This document shows, in pieces, positions 46,918 through 57,700 of a stretch of DNA of 64,000 nt (positions are counted from its first letter, which is position 1; each line of letters starts with the position of its first letter). The notes beneath the pieces were generated by a model. It saw only the letters and a program-made list of their open reading frames with translations, was not told the origin of the DNA and ran no database searches. Both the position numbers and the translations under genes were made by a program. Location of the stretch: contig BTPG01000007.1 in assembly GCA_036245525.1 (NCBI GenBank), positions 168,528,193 to 168,592,192 on the forward strand. The letters run 5' to 3'. The DNA comes from Semisulcospira habei. Its lineage: Eukaryota; Mollusca; Gastropoda; Semisulcospiridae.

Positions 46918-47811
46918 ATGGCGACATCGGAGATTGAGATATTCCTGAAAATTGGAAAGGAATGTGGACTCGAAGGAGCTCAACTCCTCGAGTTTGTAAA
47001 AGAGAGAGAAAAGGAGAGACTGGAGAGAGAGGAGAAAGAAGAAAAGAGACGAGAGAGAGAAGAAAAGAAGAGACTGGAGAGAGAGGAGAAAGAAGAAAAG
47101 AGACGAGAGAAAGAAGAAAAAGAGAGATTGGAAAGAGAAGAAAGAGCCAAAGGGCGTGAAATTAGGAAACTCGAAATTCAAGCAGAAGAGGCGGAGAGGC
47201 AGCGACAACACGAAATTCATCTGAAGCAGATGGAGATAGAGGCACAGAGCCAGAGAACTAATGAAGCAACAGCATTAGCGAGCAGAGAACAAACAGTCCG
47301 GGCGCCAAACCTTCCACCTTTCATTGAAAATTCAGATAAGATGGACGCTTATCTGGAGCGATTCGAGCGCTTCGCAAATAGCAACAATTGGAAACAAGAG
47401 ACTTGGGCTATTAAACTGAGCGCACTTCTAACTGGCAAAGCGCTTGAATTTTACACCCGTTTGCCAAGAAAAGAAGCCGAAGATTATACTCAGTTGAAAG
47501 CCGCCCTGTTGAGACAGTACGACTTCACTGAAGAGGGTTACAGGCGACGATTTCGGAACTGCAAGCCTGAAGAAGGAGAAACACCCGGCCTATTCATTGA
47601 GAGAATCAGAAGCTACTTGGAGAAATGGATAGAGCTGGCTGGCCTAAACAGAGAGTACCAAGACCTGTGCGACCTCATCATCAAAGAACAAATCCTCAGC
47701 GCATGTTCTAAGGACCTGCCCGCCCACCTCAGTGAGCAAAAGGACCAGTCACTAAAGGCCCTGGCCGACTTCGCTCGAAGATACCTTGACGCTCACCGGT
47801 GGAGAACCTGA
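46918..47811 (+). CDS. Gag-like capsid protein
   Basis: 297 residues. Residues 20-120 are almost wholly Glu, Lys and Arg and would form a long helix; they are built on a 54-bp direct repeat (47016 and 47070). A retrotransposon gag core follows from about residue 130 (FIENSDKMDAYLERFE, WAIKLSALLTGKALEFY, RYLDAHR). It ends in a stop at 47811. The zinc knuckle continues in the -1 frame from 47799, so a programmed -1 shift or a mutation at this overlap joins gag to the rest. Confidence 0.85.
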   Translation: MATSEIEIFLKIGKECGLEGAQLLEFVKEREKERLEREEKEEKRREREEKKRLEREEKEEKRREKEEKERLEREERAKGREIRKLEIQAEEAERQRQHEIHLKQMEIEAQSQRTNEATALASREQTVRAPNLPPFIENSDKMDAYLERFERFANSNNWKQETWAIKLSALLTGKALEFYTRLPRKEAEDYTQLKAALLRQYDFTEEGYRRRFRNCKPEEGETPGLFIERIRSYLEKWIELAGLNREYQDLCDLIIKEQILSACSKDLPAHLSEQKDQSLKALADFARRYLDAHRWRT

Positions 47812-50246
47812 CATGTTTTCTCTGTGGAAAGAAAGGTCACAAAGCGATACGGTGTCCTTCTAAAGATCTTCCCCGAGGCGACAACATCAGAAGATCCAAC
47901 CAAGATCGTGGGATAGCAGGCAGAAGCAGTACCACGTCTCAACACAGAGCTGCCGCTGTATTAGCCAATGATGTGATGTCATCCAATGACTTTGAATCCA
48001 GAGAAAAGCGAGCGACACCATAGCTGATCAAATCTTTCAGAAAGAATGGACGCATCCCAGTAGGAGATGGGACTACATTTTTACCAGTCTCAAACATCGC
48101 GCTGCCTGAGAATGATGTGCTGAACATGCCGGTGGTGTCAGGATTCGTCGGCGACACACCAGTGAGAGTGTTGAGAGACACTGGTTTTAGCTGCGTCATC
48201 GTGAGAGAGGACCTAGTAGCTGAAGACCAGAAGCTACAGGAGTGGACCACCCTCATTTTGGCTGACGGAACTGTAAGGATTATCCCCCTTGCCAAAGTCA
48301 GTGTCGACACCCCATACATGACAGGAGAGGTGAAGGCGTTGTGCGTGAAGACACCAGTCTACGACCTCATCATCGGAAACATTGATGGTGCCAGAAACGC
48401 AGACGATCCAGATCCAGAGTGGAGACCTGAAATATGTTCTGTTACCACGAGAAGTCAAGCAAAGAAGAGTAACCAGACCATCCCTCTAAAAGTGGCGGAC
48501 AACACGGAAGCAGCTGTAGTGAATAGGGACAGGCTGGTGGAGCTACAGAGAGGTCAAGACAAACCAAAATTTGCGGATTCGGTGCGTCTTGCTAATGACG
48601 AAAGACTAGACGACGAGAACCTGTTTGACCTTAATGAACTCCGACACAAAGAGGATGTAGAAGATATCCAGTTCGGTCAGAATCTGACCCAGACTCAACG
48701 TGAAGAACCGCGCGTCCAGACTCAAGAGTTCGAGCATCGGTTTACACCTGACCCAGGGACAACAGACACCATCCAGCACGAGGTAAACCTGACGTCAAAC
48801 GAGCCAGTTCGCAGCAAACCTTATCGTCTTCCTTATAACACGAGGGAAGAATTGAAAAAGGATATCAAGGAAATGCTGAATCTGAATGTCATCAGAGAGT
48901 CCAAGTCACCATATGCGTCCCCAGTTGTCATTGTGAAGAAACCAGATGGATCCAACCGAGTGTGTGTGGACTATCGCAGACTCAATAAACTAACAATCTT
49001 TGATCCAGAGCCTATGCCCACAGCGGAAGAACTGTTCCAGAAGGTCAGTGGAGACCGATTTTTCTCCAAAATTGACCTAAGCAAAGGGTATTGGCAAATC
49101 AAGGTTGCAGAAAACGATATCCCCAAGACAGCGTTCGTCACACCCGACGGTCATTGGGAGTTCCTGAAGATGCCTTTTGGTATGGTGAACAGTGGTGCCA
49201 CATTGAAGAGAGGACTGAAAAAGATCCTAGATGCAAAATGTGGTCTTTTACTGGGATGACATTTTGATCCATACCAAAACTTGGGGGGACCACCTCAAAG
49301 CCCTCCGAGAACTGTTCCAAAGACTGTCAGATGCGAATTTCACCATCCGTCCAAGCAAGTGTATTCTTGGAGCTGACAACATAGACTTCATTGGACATAA
49401 ATTGAGCGAAGGTTTAAAGGGGCTACACGACACCAACGTGCAGAAGATCAAAGATGCCCCGCGACCTACGACCAAGACGCAAGTCCGCTCATTTATGGGC
49501 TTGGCGAACTACTAATAATAATAATAATAATGGGTACTTATATAGCGCTTAATCTTACTCAAAAGCTCTAAGCGCTTTACAATCTGTACACAAAAATAAA
49601 ATACAATGACATATGCACATAACAAACAAAGCACAATGCCCGAACACACCACTTTTACAATAAACTAAACAACAATACATACATAATATTTTATATTCTA
49701 TTATACTACCGGGATTTCATACCAAACTTTTCGGCAGTCACAGCACCCCTGACTGATTTGCTGAGGAAAGGACAACCTAACATAGTGAAGTGGGAGGAGG
49801 CCCAAAAGCGAGCATTCCAGGCGGTTCGAGACGTCCTAACCGAGAAGCCTGTTCTACACCTTCCTGACCCATTGAAAACGTTCTTCCTGAGAACAGACGC
49901 CTCCAACGAAGGAGTAGGTGCAGTCTTGATGCAAGAAGATAACGGAAAACTCCACCCAGTGAGCTACGCCAACAAAAAGTTGACCAGAGCTGAGAGAAAC
50001 TACTCGACCATCGAGAAGGAGTGCCTAGCCATCATTTGGGGAGTAAGGCGATTCGAACTGTACCTCCTGGGAGTGCCATTTGTTCTCCAAACAGACCATC
50101 AGCCCTTGAACTATCTAAACTCTGCAAAGTTTACAAATTCTCGTATTATGAGATGGGCGATGTTCTTGCAGAATTTTGACATCAAACTACGATCTATCAA
50201 GGGTTCGCAGAATTTTGGAGCAGATTACCTGAGCAGAGCAGTTTAA
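47799..50246 (+). pseudogene. Zinc knuckle, protease, RT and RNase H, broken
   Basis: The knuckle CFLCGKKGHKAIRCP (C-x2-C-x4-H-x4-C) is followed by a TAG at 48021. The same frame then resumes with an aspartic protease whose active site is DTG (LRDTGFS, near 48176). The RT runs from about 48830 (YASPVVIVKKPDGSNRVCVD, FSKIDLSKGYWQI, PFGMVNSGAT). It shifts frame near 49240-49257, right before the catalytic YWDD block (about 49243-49254). After the SINE-tail insertion at 49514-49706, the RT connection and RNase H follow (49758-50246: RTDASNEGVGAVLMQ, YSTIEKECLAIIW, TDHQPL, ADYLSRAV) to a stop. The domain order identifies Ty3-type elements. The damage and the missing integrase make this copy non-autonomous. 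Confidence 0.88.
49514..49706 (-). mobile_element. SINE/LINE tail inserted into the RT-RNase H junction
   Basis: Read on the minus strand the segment ends with AGCGCTTAGAGCTTTTGAG, AAGCGCTATATAAGTACCC and (ATT)n, the same tail pattern as the L2 element ending at 30460. ACTAC precedes it and follows it, and removing one copy restores an Asn-Tyr-Arg-Asp reading across the gap. Confidence 0.8.
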
Positions 50247-50440
50247 ATGAACATTTTTGTGTCCAGAACTTTTGTATGAAACATTTCGATGCTCAGGACT
50301 GTTTACAGGAACTGTGAGACGTTTATTTTAATTTGATTTTGATGTGGGATTTTTGTTTGTTTAGGGTTTTGTGTAGGTTTACACAGCCACAACCGTAGTT
50401 TTGAAATTTGAGAAGAACTTTTTGTGAAATTTCATTCTTG

Positions 50441-50452
50441 AGAGGGGGGTAA
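50441..50452 (+). other. Polypurine tract
   Basis: AGAGGGGGGTAA directly precedes the 3' LTR. Confidence 0.8.
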
Positions 50453-51332
50453 TGTTACGATTGTGGTTGTGTTATCCTGTGAGAGCGTGCGTGTGTTGAT
50501 CGTAGGTAACGATCCGATGTTTATTTGAGCTATCACGGTTACGATTCACGTGCCTTTTTAGTAAGATTTTCTTTTGTTCGTGAGTGGAGCCGTTTTCGTT
50601 TTGTTGTGTTTAGTCCGGTGCGTTCTAGAAGGGTCGCACTGTGTAGTGGCCTCGTAAGTGTCACGTCGGTTAGTTGACATCGCAACATTTTCGCTACTTT
50701 TTGTTTTCATGTGCGCGTGGATTGAGCAGCCTTTGTTTTGTTTTGGGAATGTTCTCGTACTTTATAGAGCTACCAGGTGATAGGGATACCATACTTTTTT
50801 TGTGACTTAATTATACGCTAGAATTTAGAGCTGAAGTAAGCAGCCGTGTTTTTGTAGCCGGTTATAGTTTTTCTGGAAATTTTATTTTAATGAGCTTCGG
50901 CTGCCTGTTTCGTTCTGATTGGTCGCGTTGTATGATTTGCATAGACGGTTCTGGAATTTCGTAGTATTATATAAGGAGAGCGCTGGGAAAGCCCGAGAGT
51001 ACATTGTCTTGCATTGTCAGTGATAGAGACACGCAGTTAGCGTAGGTACATGGCCCGTTTTGGGTGTACATTCTGTGAGACGCTGTTTATGAGAAACTTT
51101 GTGTCGTAGTGTGGACATTGCAGAAGAGACTTTGTATCAGTATTTGTGCATTACTGTGTGGATATCGCATCGCTGAATTAAATATTGTTGGAACTGTTAT
51201 TCCAGTATTGTCTACATCCTTAAGCCACGTGTGACGGATTGCAGCTGAACGAGGTTTATTTTAAAGAACTCTACGTGTGTGTGTGTGTCTGGTGTGTTTA
51301 TCATACTTCGACTACAACTCCACCACGTAACA
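50453..51332 (+). repeat. 3' LTR
   Basis: Begins TGTTACG and ends CGTAACA; near-identical to the 5' LTR. Length differences are one T near 50795 and one extra GT near 51280. Confidence 0.95.
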
Positions 51333-51501
51333 CCCGGGTAGATACAAATCTCCAATCTCGCTCTCGGTGATCAATGTGGCAGAGGATAGAGAAGACAGGC
51401 AGGAACTAAGGTGGGTGGGGGGTGGGTGGGAAGGGGGTAGTTGGGACAGACGTCACAGTGTGTGTGTGGGGGGGTGGTGGGGGGGGAGAGGATCTCTGGT
51501 T

Positions 51502-51716
51502 TTAACCCATTTATTCCCGACGCACTACGGCAGGAGATGGATCGACCATGGTAATTCAAGGGTAGTGCCAGATTAGCTTGGCGCCATCAGGCGCCAAATT
51601 AATCTGGCACTACCCTTGAATAACCATGGTCGATCCATTTCGTGTAACTGGTACATAGCTGTTAAGTGACACCTTTTAACATTTGGGAAACGCAGCCTTG
51701 GGGTTGAATGGGTTAA
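51502..51716. mobile_element. TTAA palindromic element, GGGTAGTGCCAG family
   Basis: TTAACCCATTTATTCCCGA and GGGGTTGAATGGGTTAA ends. The core hairpin at 51544-51634 has arms ATTCAAGGGTAGTGCCAGAT and complement. Confidence 0.82.
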
Positions 51717-52359
51717 ATCGTGCACGCAGGCGACGGTTATTTGGGTCTGAATGAAGCCACGTGTAATCACCGTCCTGCGACGGTGTGTACGACCAAAATG
51801 TGTGCAGTAAACGACCCACACAACACCTTCCTGCCACAGAGTAGAAATAGTGCAGAAATAGTTCTTTTTGGGTCGCACTTCGACCTCACAGCGACCATAA
51901 TGACACCGTCGCCATTCACGCATATACAAATACGTAGTATAGGATTTCTTTCCACATGGAATCCAAACCGCTGTGTCGCCTCTCTTTTTTCATCGCAAGA
52001 CTGCGTATCGTCAGGCTGTACGTGATGTAGGAAGATGAATACCTCGCCTTGAAACAAGGCATAACAGACGGTGACCTATATATGTAAAACGTTTCTGCTT
52101 GATACGATTATTTACATATGTGCTTTTAGGCTATGGTTGCGAGATTATTAAAAAGCCAAAACTTTCAAGCTGGTGGCTTTTCCTTTGGGTCGATATCAAG
52201 CGTGGCGGACATTATCCCAGGCCTTTGACTGTGAATATAAACTGCACACACTGCACACTCAATATCCGACACCGGCCACATACCACCAGGCCACACAACG
52301 TAAAATAAATAGTAGACATATAATGTCATGCGCACTGTGTCACTGCATACAGAATGCTG

Positions 52360-52545
52360 TTAACCCCAGGGCTGCATTTTCCAAACTTTTAAAGCGGTCG
52401 CTTAACAGCTATGTACCAGTTACACGAAAAAGATTCAATCATAATAATTCAAGGGTAGTGCCAGATTAGCTTGGCGCCTAATGGCGCCAAGCTAATCTGG
52501 CACTACCCTTGAATTTCTATGTTCGATCCATCTCCTGCTAGTTTG
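52360..52545. mobile_element. TTAA palindromic element, GGGTAGTGCCAG family, right end lost
   Basis: TTAACCCCAGGGCTGC at the left. A perfect hairpin core with a GGCGCC turn spans 52447-52514. The right end stops at CATCTCCTGCTAG next to the inverted-duplication arm. Confidence 0.72.
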
Positions 52546-52558
52546 GAGATTTGTATCT

Positions 52559-52572
52559 ACCCGTGGTCACTT
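52559..52572. other. Preserved empty site of the LTR insertion
   Basis: The minus strand reads AAGTGACCACGGGTAGATAC across this point. The other arm reads AAGTGACCCCGG, then the 5.4-kb element, then CCCGGGTAGATAC. Confidence 0.85.
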
Positions 52573-52576
52573 TGTC

Positions 52577-53365
52577 GTAGTTGACTGTGGGATTTTTGCG
52601 CGATTCATCTTTGTGCACATGTGGATTATCGGGCAGACAACTCCTTCCTTGAATACGTCACCGTGACCCGAGAGCCATATTCATCGCATGCTATCAGCCA
52701 TATTCGCAGCAAGTATTCGTGTTTGAACAGGTAAGATATCTTACGTTATTTTTGCATGCTAGCACTGCGTTAAGTCTTTAAGCAGAATTGGCGCCTTTGT
52801 GTGTGATATTCATACTCACAGCAAGAGTTGTAATTACCAGTACCACGATTTGACACTTGAGCACGGTATTCGGTTGCCGTGTAGTCATATGTGAAGTGGC
52901 AACCTGCACAGCGCTGCACATTGTATTCCGCCGGTGAGCAATGTACACCTGGCATGACTATTTTAAAGAAGCTTCGTAAAAACGAGATTATTTTCACTTT
53001 GATGAAATATGCCACTTACGTTAACACATTATTCTCCCGGACCGAAATCCCCAAATTTTGAAGTTGCCCTTTGAATTTTGAAGCTGCCCCCTATTACAAT
53101 TCAGATTGAGACAAACAGTTCAAGGGTGATGCCAGAATAGCTTGGCGCCTGTGGGCGCCAAGCTATTCTGGCACCACCCTTGAACTGCCGCACTCGATCC
53201 ATGTCTTGCCGTGGTGTTTCGGGGCAGAATGAGTTAAGCAAGCGTGTAATGTTGCCTGGGAAGTTTCCAAGTTATTCTGCCCTTACCACTGATGTGTCAA
53301 ATGAGAACCGGCTCACGCTATAGGGTGACAACTGATAAGTGCTGTCTGCATAAGACACCAATGAC
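52577..53365 (+). repeat. Right arm of the inverted duplication with 5' UTR exon of paralog B
   Basis: Reverse complement of 45165-45958. A probable 5' UTR exon ends at donor AACAG|GTAAGA (after 52730). The acceptor before the coding exon is AATTTCAG at 54751-54758. Exon and donor positions mirror those of paralog A. Confidence 0.82.
53021..53237. mobile_element. TTAA palindromic element, GTTCAAGGGTGG family
   Basis: Partner of 45297-45506 in the inverted duplication. TTAACACATTATTCTC and GGGGCAGAATGAGTTAA ends; the core hairpin GGCGCC turn is at 53144-53160. Confidence 0.82.
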
Positions 53366-53368
53366 TGA

Positions 53369-53453
53369 CGGCGCCAAGCTAATCTGGCACTACCCTTGAA
53401 TTAGCATGGTCCATCCGTCTCCTGCTGTAGGTCGATAGGGCGAAATGGGTTAA
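53369..53453. mobile_element. Right half of a TTAA palindromic element
   Basis: Starts at the GGCGCCAAGCTAATCTGG turn and ends ATGGGTTAA; it shares its TTAA with the next element. Confidence 0.65.
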
Positions 53454-53663
53454 CTCATTCAACCCGACGCACGTATTTCCCAAATTTGGGAGACGTCATC
53501 TAACGACTATGCACCTGTTGCAGGAGATGGATCGACCATGATAATTCAAGGGTAGTGCCAGATTAGCTTGGCGCCGACAGGCGCCAAGCTAATCAGGCAC
53601 TACCCTTGAATTATCATGGTCGACCCATCTCCTGCTGTAGTGCGTCAGGGCTGAATGGGTTAA
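53450..53663. mobile_element. TTAA palindromic element, GGGTAGTGCCAG family, complete
   Basis: TTAACTCATTCAACCCGACG and GGGCTGAATGGGTTAA ends. Nested palindromes: outer CAGGAGATGGATCGACCATG and inner AATTCAAGGGTAGTGCCAGA, each with its complement. It is the best preserved example. Confidence 0.88.
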
Positions 53664-53813
53664 ACAACAAGAATTAGTACACGTGTATGTTTTATTGATA
53701 CTCAGTGGGGACGTTTTAATTGCCAGGTTTCAACCCTCGTGTAGTCGCTTGACGTTTCAGGTTGTTAGATGTACAAAGCTGTTCTGCTGGTATTTTTGAG
53801 GAAACGCACACCG

Positions 53814-54020
53814 TTAATCCCATTGCTGCCGAGAAAAGGTGAGTACGATCCAACTGCAAGAGGTATAGATTTTCCAGTTCCAGCGACTGTGGGGGCTCAT
53901 GAGGATCTATGCCTCTTGCTGAGACCAATTTCATGTTACTTGGACGCTTGCGACTTTTGGTTGCTGAATGAAAAAGATTTCAGAAACAAAATACGCGTCC
54001 ATTGGCGCGGAAGGTGTTAA
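53814..54020. mobile_element. TTAA palindromic element, AGAGGTATAGAT variant
   Basis: TTAATCCCATTGCTGCCGA and GCGGAAGGTGTTAA ends. The left hairpin arm is diverged and the right arm is intact. Confidence 0.72.
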
Positions 54021-54117
54021 GTTAAACAGAAAATGCGGCCAAGACTACAGGCATTAATTGCGTGTAGTCTTGGCCGCATTTTCTGTTTAACTTAACACCT
54101 TCCCTGCCAATAGACGC
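53995..54117. repeat. Perfect long palindrome at an element end
   Basis: Arms of about 50 bases centred near 54056 (GGCCAAGACTAC and complement) include the TTAA end of the preceding element, mirrored with its terminal sequence. Confidence 0.85.
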
Positions 54118-54268
54118 TTATTTTGTTTCTATGGTTTAAGGCAACATCGTAAGAAAGGTACTACTTTCCTTTCGATTTTGTAGTCTTCGTCAAGACACAC
54201 CTCACTCTGGCGCTGAGCATGATCCTAATGTTCGGATGCCAAGTCGGATGCTGATCTGCTCTTACCGC

Positions 54269-54494
54269 TTAACCCCTTCACTGTCACTATACGTTGTACT
54301 TACACTTTTATTTCTGAAATCTTGTGTTTCATTCAACGACCAAATGCCAACCGCGTCCAAGAAACATGGATACAAATTGGTCTCAGCAAGAGGCGTAGAT
54401 CCTCGTGAGCTCCCGCAGACAAATAGGATCAAGAGGATCTATGTCTCTTGCAGCTGAAACAAGTTCATCTTTTTCTCGCCAGTGAAGAGATTAA
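54269..54494. mobile_element. TTAA palindromic element, AGAGGCGTAGATCCTC variant
   Basis: TTAACCCCTTCACTGTCA and GCCAGTGAAGAGATTAA ends. The core hairpin lies near 54386-54453. It is upstream of the coding exon of paralog B. Confidence 0.8.
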
Positions 54495-54770
54495 CTGTCA
54501 ATTATCGAACAGCCTGTTTTGCTGTATGGACACACTTTGCCTTGCTGCACTCGTGACTCTGAGACACTGGAGTGCTTTTTAAGTGTCAGTGCTCATATTT
54601 TATCTTGAGATCCAAATCTCTTAAGAGTGCGTCCTGTGTACAGTTACTACATGTATTTCTATTTTGTCTCATTTCCATTTGCTATACTCATTGAAGTTCA
54701 AATTATATGGTTTTCATGTTAGAGTAAACAATATCACGGAATGCTCATGTAATTTCAGATTTCAAACAAA

Positions 54771-57700
54771 ATGGCGAGCGCCCAAGCCCAGTGCAGTGAG
54801 TACGAATGCCCGATTTGCCACGACAAATTTTCCACCCCTAAAATCCTTCCCTGTACACACCACCTGTGTCATCACTGCCTTGTGTCTTGGCTCAAATCTG
54901 ACCCCCAAGCCAACTGCCCATTATGCCGAGAGGTCATTTCAGACCCGAAGGAGAGGAAGGGAAAATCGTGTGAGGACATTGCTGACTCTTTCCTTACCAA
55001 CGTGGTCATGGAGGCTAGAGTGGAATGCGCGACCATTCTTAAGAAGTCGCACGTGTGCTTTGGCTGCAGAAACACCGCAGCCGTTACTGTATGCCTGCAC
55101 TGTAGCGACATGCTTTGCCGTGCGTGTACCACTGTCCACCAGAATTTATCCGTGTCTCGTCATCACAAGGTAGAAGAGCTCTCTACCATGACGCCTCACC
55201 GTTTAGCCTCCAATCGACACCTGTCGTGCGCCAACCACTCTGAAAAAAACACGGAACTTTACTGCCCGACCCACGGAACCGCCATCTGCCACGTGTGCGC
55301 CACCTCCAAACACCGAACCTGTCCGGAAGTCAAAGATCTAGAGGAGAAAGTGATCGAGGCTCGTGTGAAAATGGCGGCGCTATCGACCACACTGAAGGCC
55401 GGGGAGGGCAAGCTGGAACAGGACATCAGACAGATGGACGTGTATCTGCTGGATATGGCGACCGCAACACAGGCCACATTGTCCGATATTGACAACAAAT
55501 GTGACCGACTGCAAGAGTCTCTAGATGCATGTCGCAAGCGTTTGAGAAAGCAGGCCACAGAAGCATTTAACTCTGACGCCAAGAACAGGGTGCAGGAGAG
55601 AAAAGCCGCCCTGTTGAAAGGCCGAGGAAGAGTGACGTCACACTGGCGACTTGTGGATAGTGTATTCGACGAGATGCCCCGCGCGTGTGCTGTCAGCGAC
55701 ATGCCCTCAAGACTCAGTACCATTGTCCACAGCGTTGTGCTTAATGTCACTTTGCCAGACGACCTAAATGCCGTTGCAAAGACAACCCTGAAGGTTGACG
55801 AGAGTGTACTGGAGCTTATTGAGGGAGAACTGTCCATATTGGGTTTGGTCAGCGAGACGCCGAATGTGGCAGCTGTCAAGTCGATCAGTTACGCAGGTTT
55901 GCCACCGGTCACAGATGATACAAGAATCACACCTTCCTCAAAGACAGTGGTATCTGACCAGGTTACAGAGGTAATGACGAAATGCTATTGAACTGACAGA
56001 TAGTCAGGGTATGTATTGCAAACATACTTCACAAGTGCTATTTCAGCAAGAAGAAGAGAACCAAAATAAAGAGATGCATATGTGAAAGAAGCGGCCTAGT
56101 TTGAGTAAACGTGCAAACAATCCATTAATTGAAAGTTGTATGTGCGTCAATTTCTTTCAATATTCTTTCAAAGAAATACCTATTATGCCTTTAAAGAAAA
56201 TAACTTCTCGCTGTCCGCCATGAAGACATTTGCGAACACAATTTGTATAGATAACACTTTTATTATATGACATACTAGGAAATAAATTTTGTGATCGCTC
56301 AGTAATAGATTGTGATATTAAAATTAAAAGAAAATGTTTGCTTGATAAAAGCGAATAGTACATTTAAAGCAATATAAATTGCTTGTGTACCCAAGATTAG
56401 TCATCTGCACAGCGAACGGAAAAGTAGGACGAGTATACGCACAGCAAGGTATTGGACAAATAATGTCACAATACACAATTCAGTTTTTATTAGAGCGATC
56501 GAATGACAAATAATGTCTATATCAAAATACAAATAACACGGTTTATGACACTAACTATTTCAGATACAGCGCTATGCTCCAAGGCAGGCTTTGGTTGTTT
56601 ATGTTGTTTTGTCTCAACTAAGACTCTACCTTTCTTTTGAAATCTTTTTCAATAGGCACACGTAACAGGGTTTTTCTACTGCCCCTTCTGCGCTTCTGGT
56701 GAACTCTCCTATGTACAAAGGAATAAAGAGTAGAAAAGCCTCTCATTTTACGACATTCAAACTTCAAAATTAAGTAAAAGTTAAAGTATCATATAAGTAT
56801 CCCTTTTGTTCAGCGTTATTGTACCAAGAACATTCATTAATCAATTAAGTATCCCTTTCGTCCAGCGTTATTGTACCAAGAACATTCATTAATCAATTAA
56901 GTATCCCTTTTGTCCAGCGTTATTGTACCAAGAACATTCATTAATCAATTAAGTATCCCTTTTGTCCAGCGTTATTGTACCAAGAACATTCATTAGTCAA
57001 TTAAGTATCCCTTTTGTCCAGCGTTATTGTACCAAGAACATTCATTAATCAATTAAGTATCCCTTTTGTCCAGCGTTATTGTACCAAGAACATTCATTAA
57101 TCAATTAAGTATCCCTTTTGTCCAGCGTTATTGTACCAAGAACATTCATTAATCAATTAAGTATCCCTTTTGTCCAGCGTTATTGTACCAAGAACATTCA
57201 TTAATCAATTAAGTATCCCTTTTGTCCAGCGTTATTGTACCAAGAACATTCATTAATCAATTAAGTACCCCTTTTGTCCAGCGTTATTGTACCAAGAACA
57301 TTCATTAATCAATCAAGTATCCCTTTTGTCCAGCGTTATTCTACCAAGAACATTCATTAATCAATTAAGTATTCCTTTTGTCCAGCGTTATTGTACCAAG
57401 AACATTCATCAATCAATTAAGTATCCCTTTTGTCCAGCGTTATTGTACCAAGAACATTCATTAATCAATTAAGTATCCCTTTTGTCCAGCGTTATTGTAC
57501 CAAGAACATTCATTAATCAATTAAGTATCCCTTTTGTCCAGCGTTATTGTACCAAGAACATTCATTAATCAATTAAGTATCCCTTTTGTCCAGCGTTATT
57601 GTACCAAGAACATTCATTAATCAATTAAGTATCCCTTTTGTCCAGCGTTATTGTACCAAGAACATTCATTAATCAATTAAGTAACCCTTTTGTCCAGCGT

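Larger units (their letters stand above)
45959..51332 (+). mobile_element. Ty3-type LTR retrotransposon, integrase-less
   Basis: LTRs of 877 and 880 bases, about nine substitutions apart by eye plus two short length changes. A 5-bp target duplication, CCCGG, lies at 45954-45958 and 51333-51337. The internal order is PBS, gag, zinc knuckle, protease, RT, RNase H, polypurine tract. There is no integrase: RNase H ends at 50246, only about 200 bases before the 3' LTR. The element interrupts the space between the two RING-NHR paralogs; the uninterrupted site survives in the other arm near 52559-52572. Confidence 0.93.
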
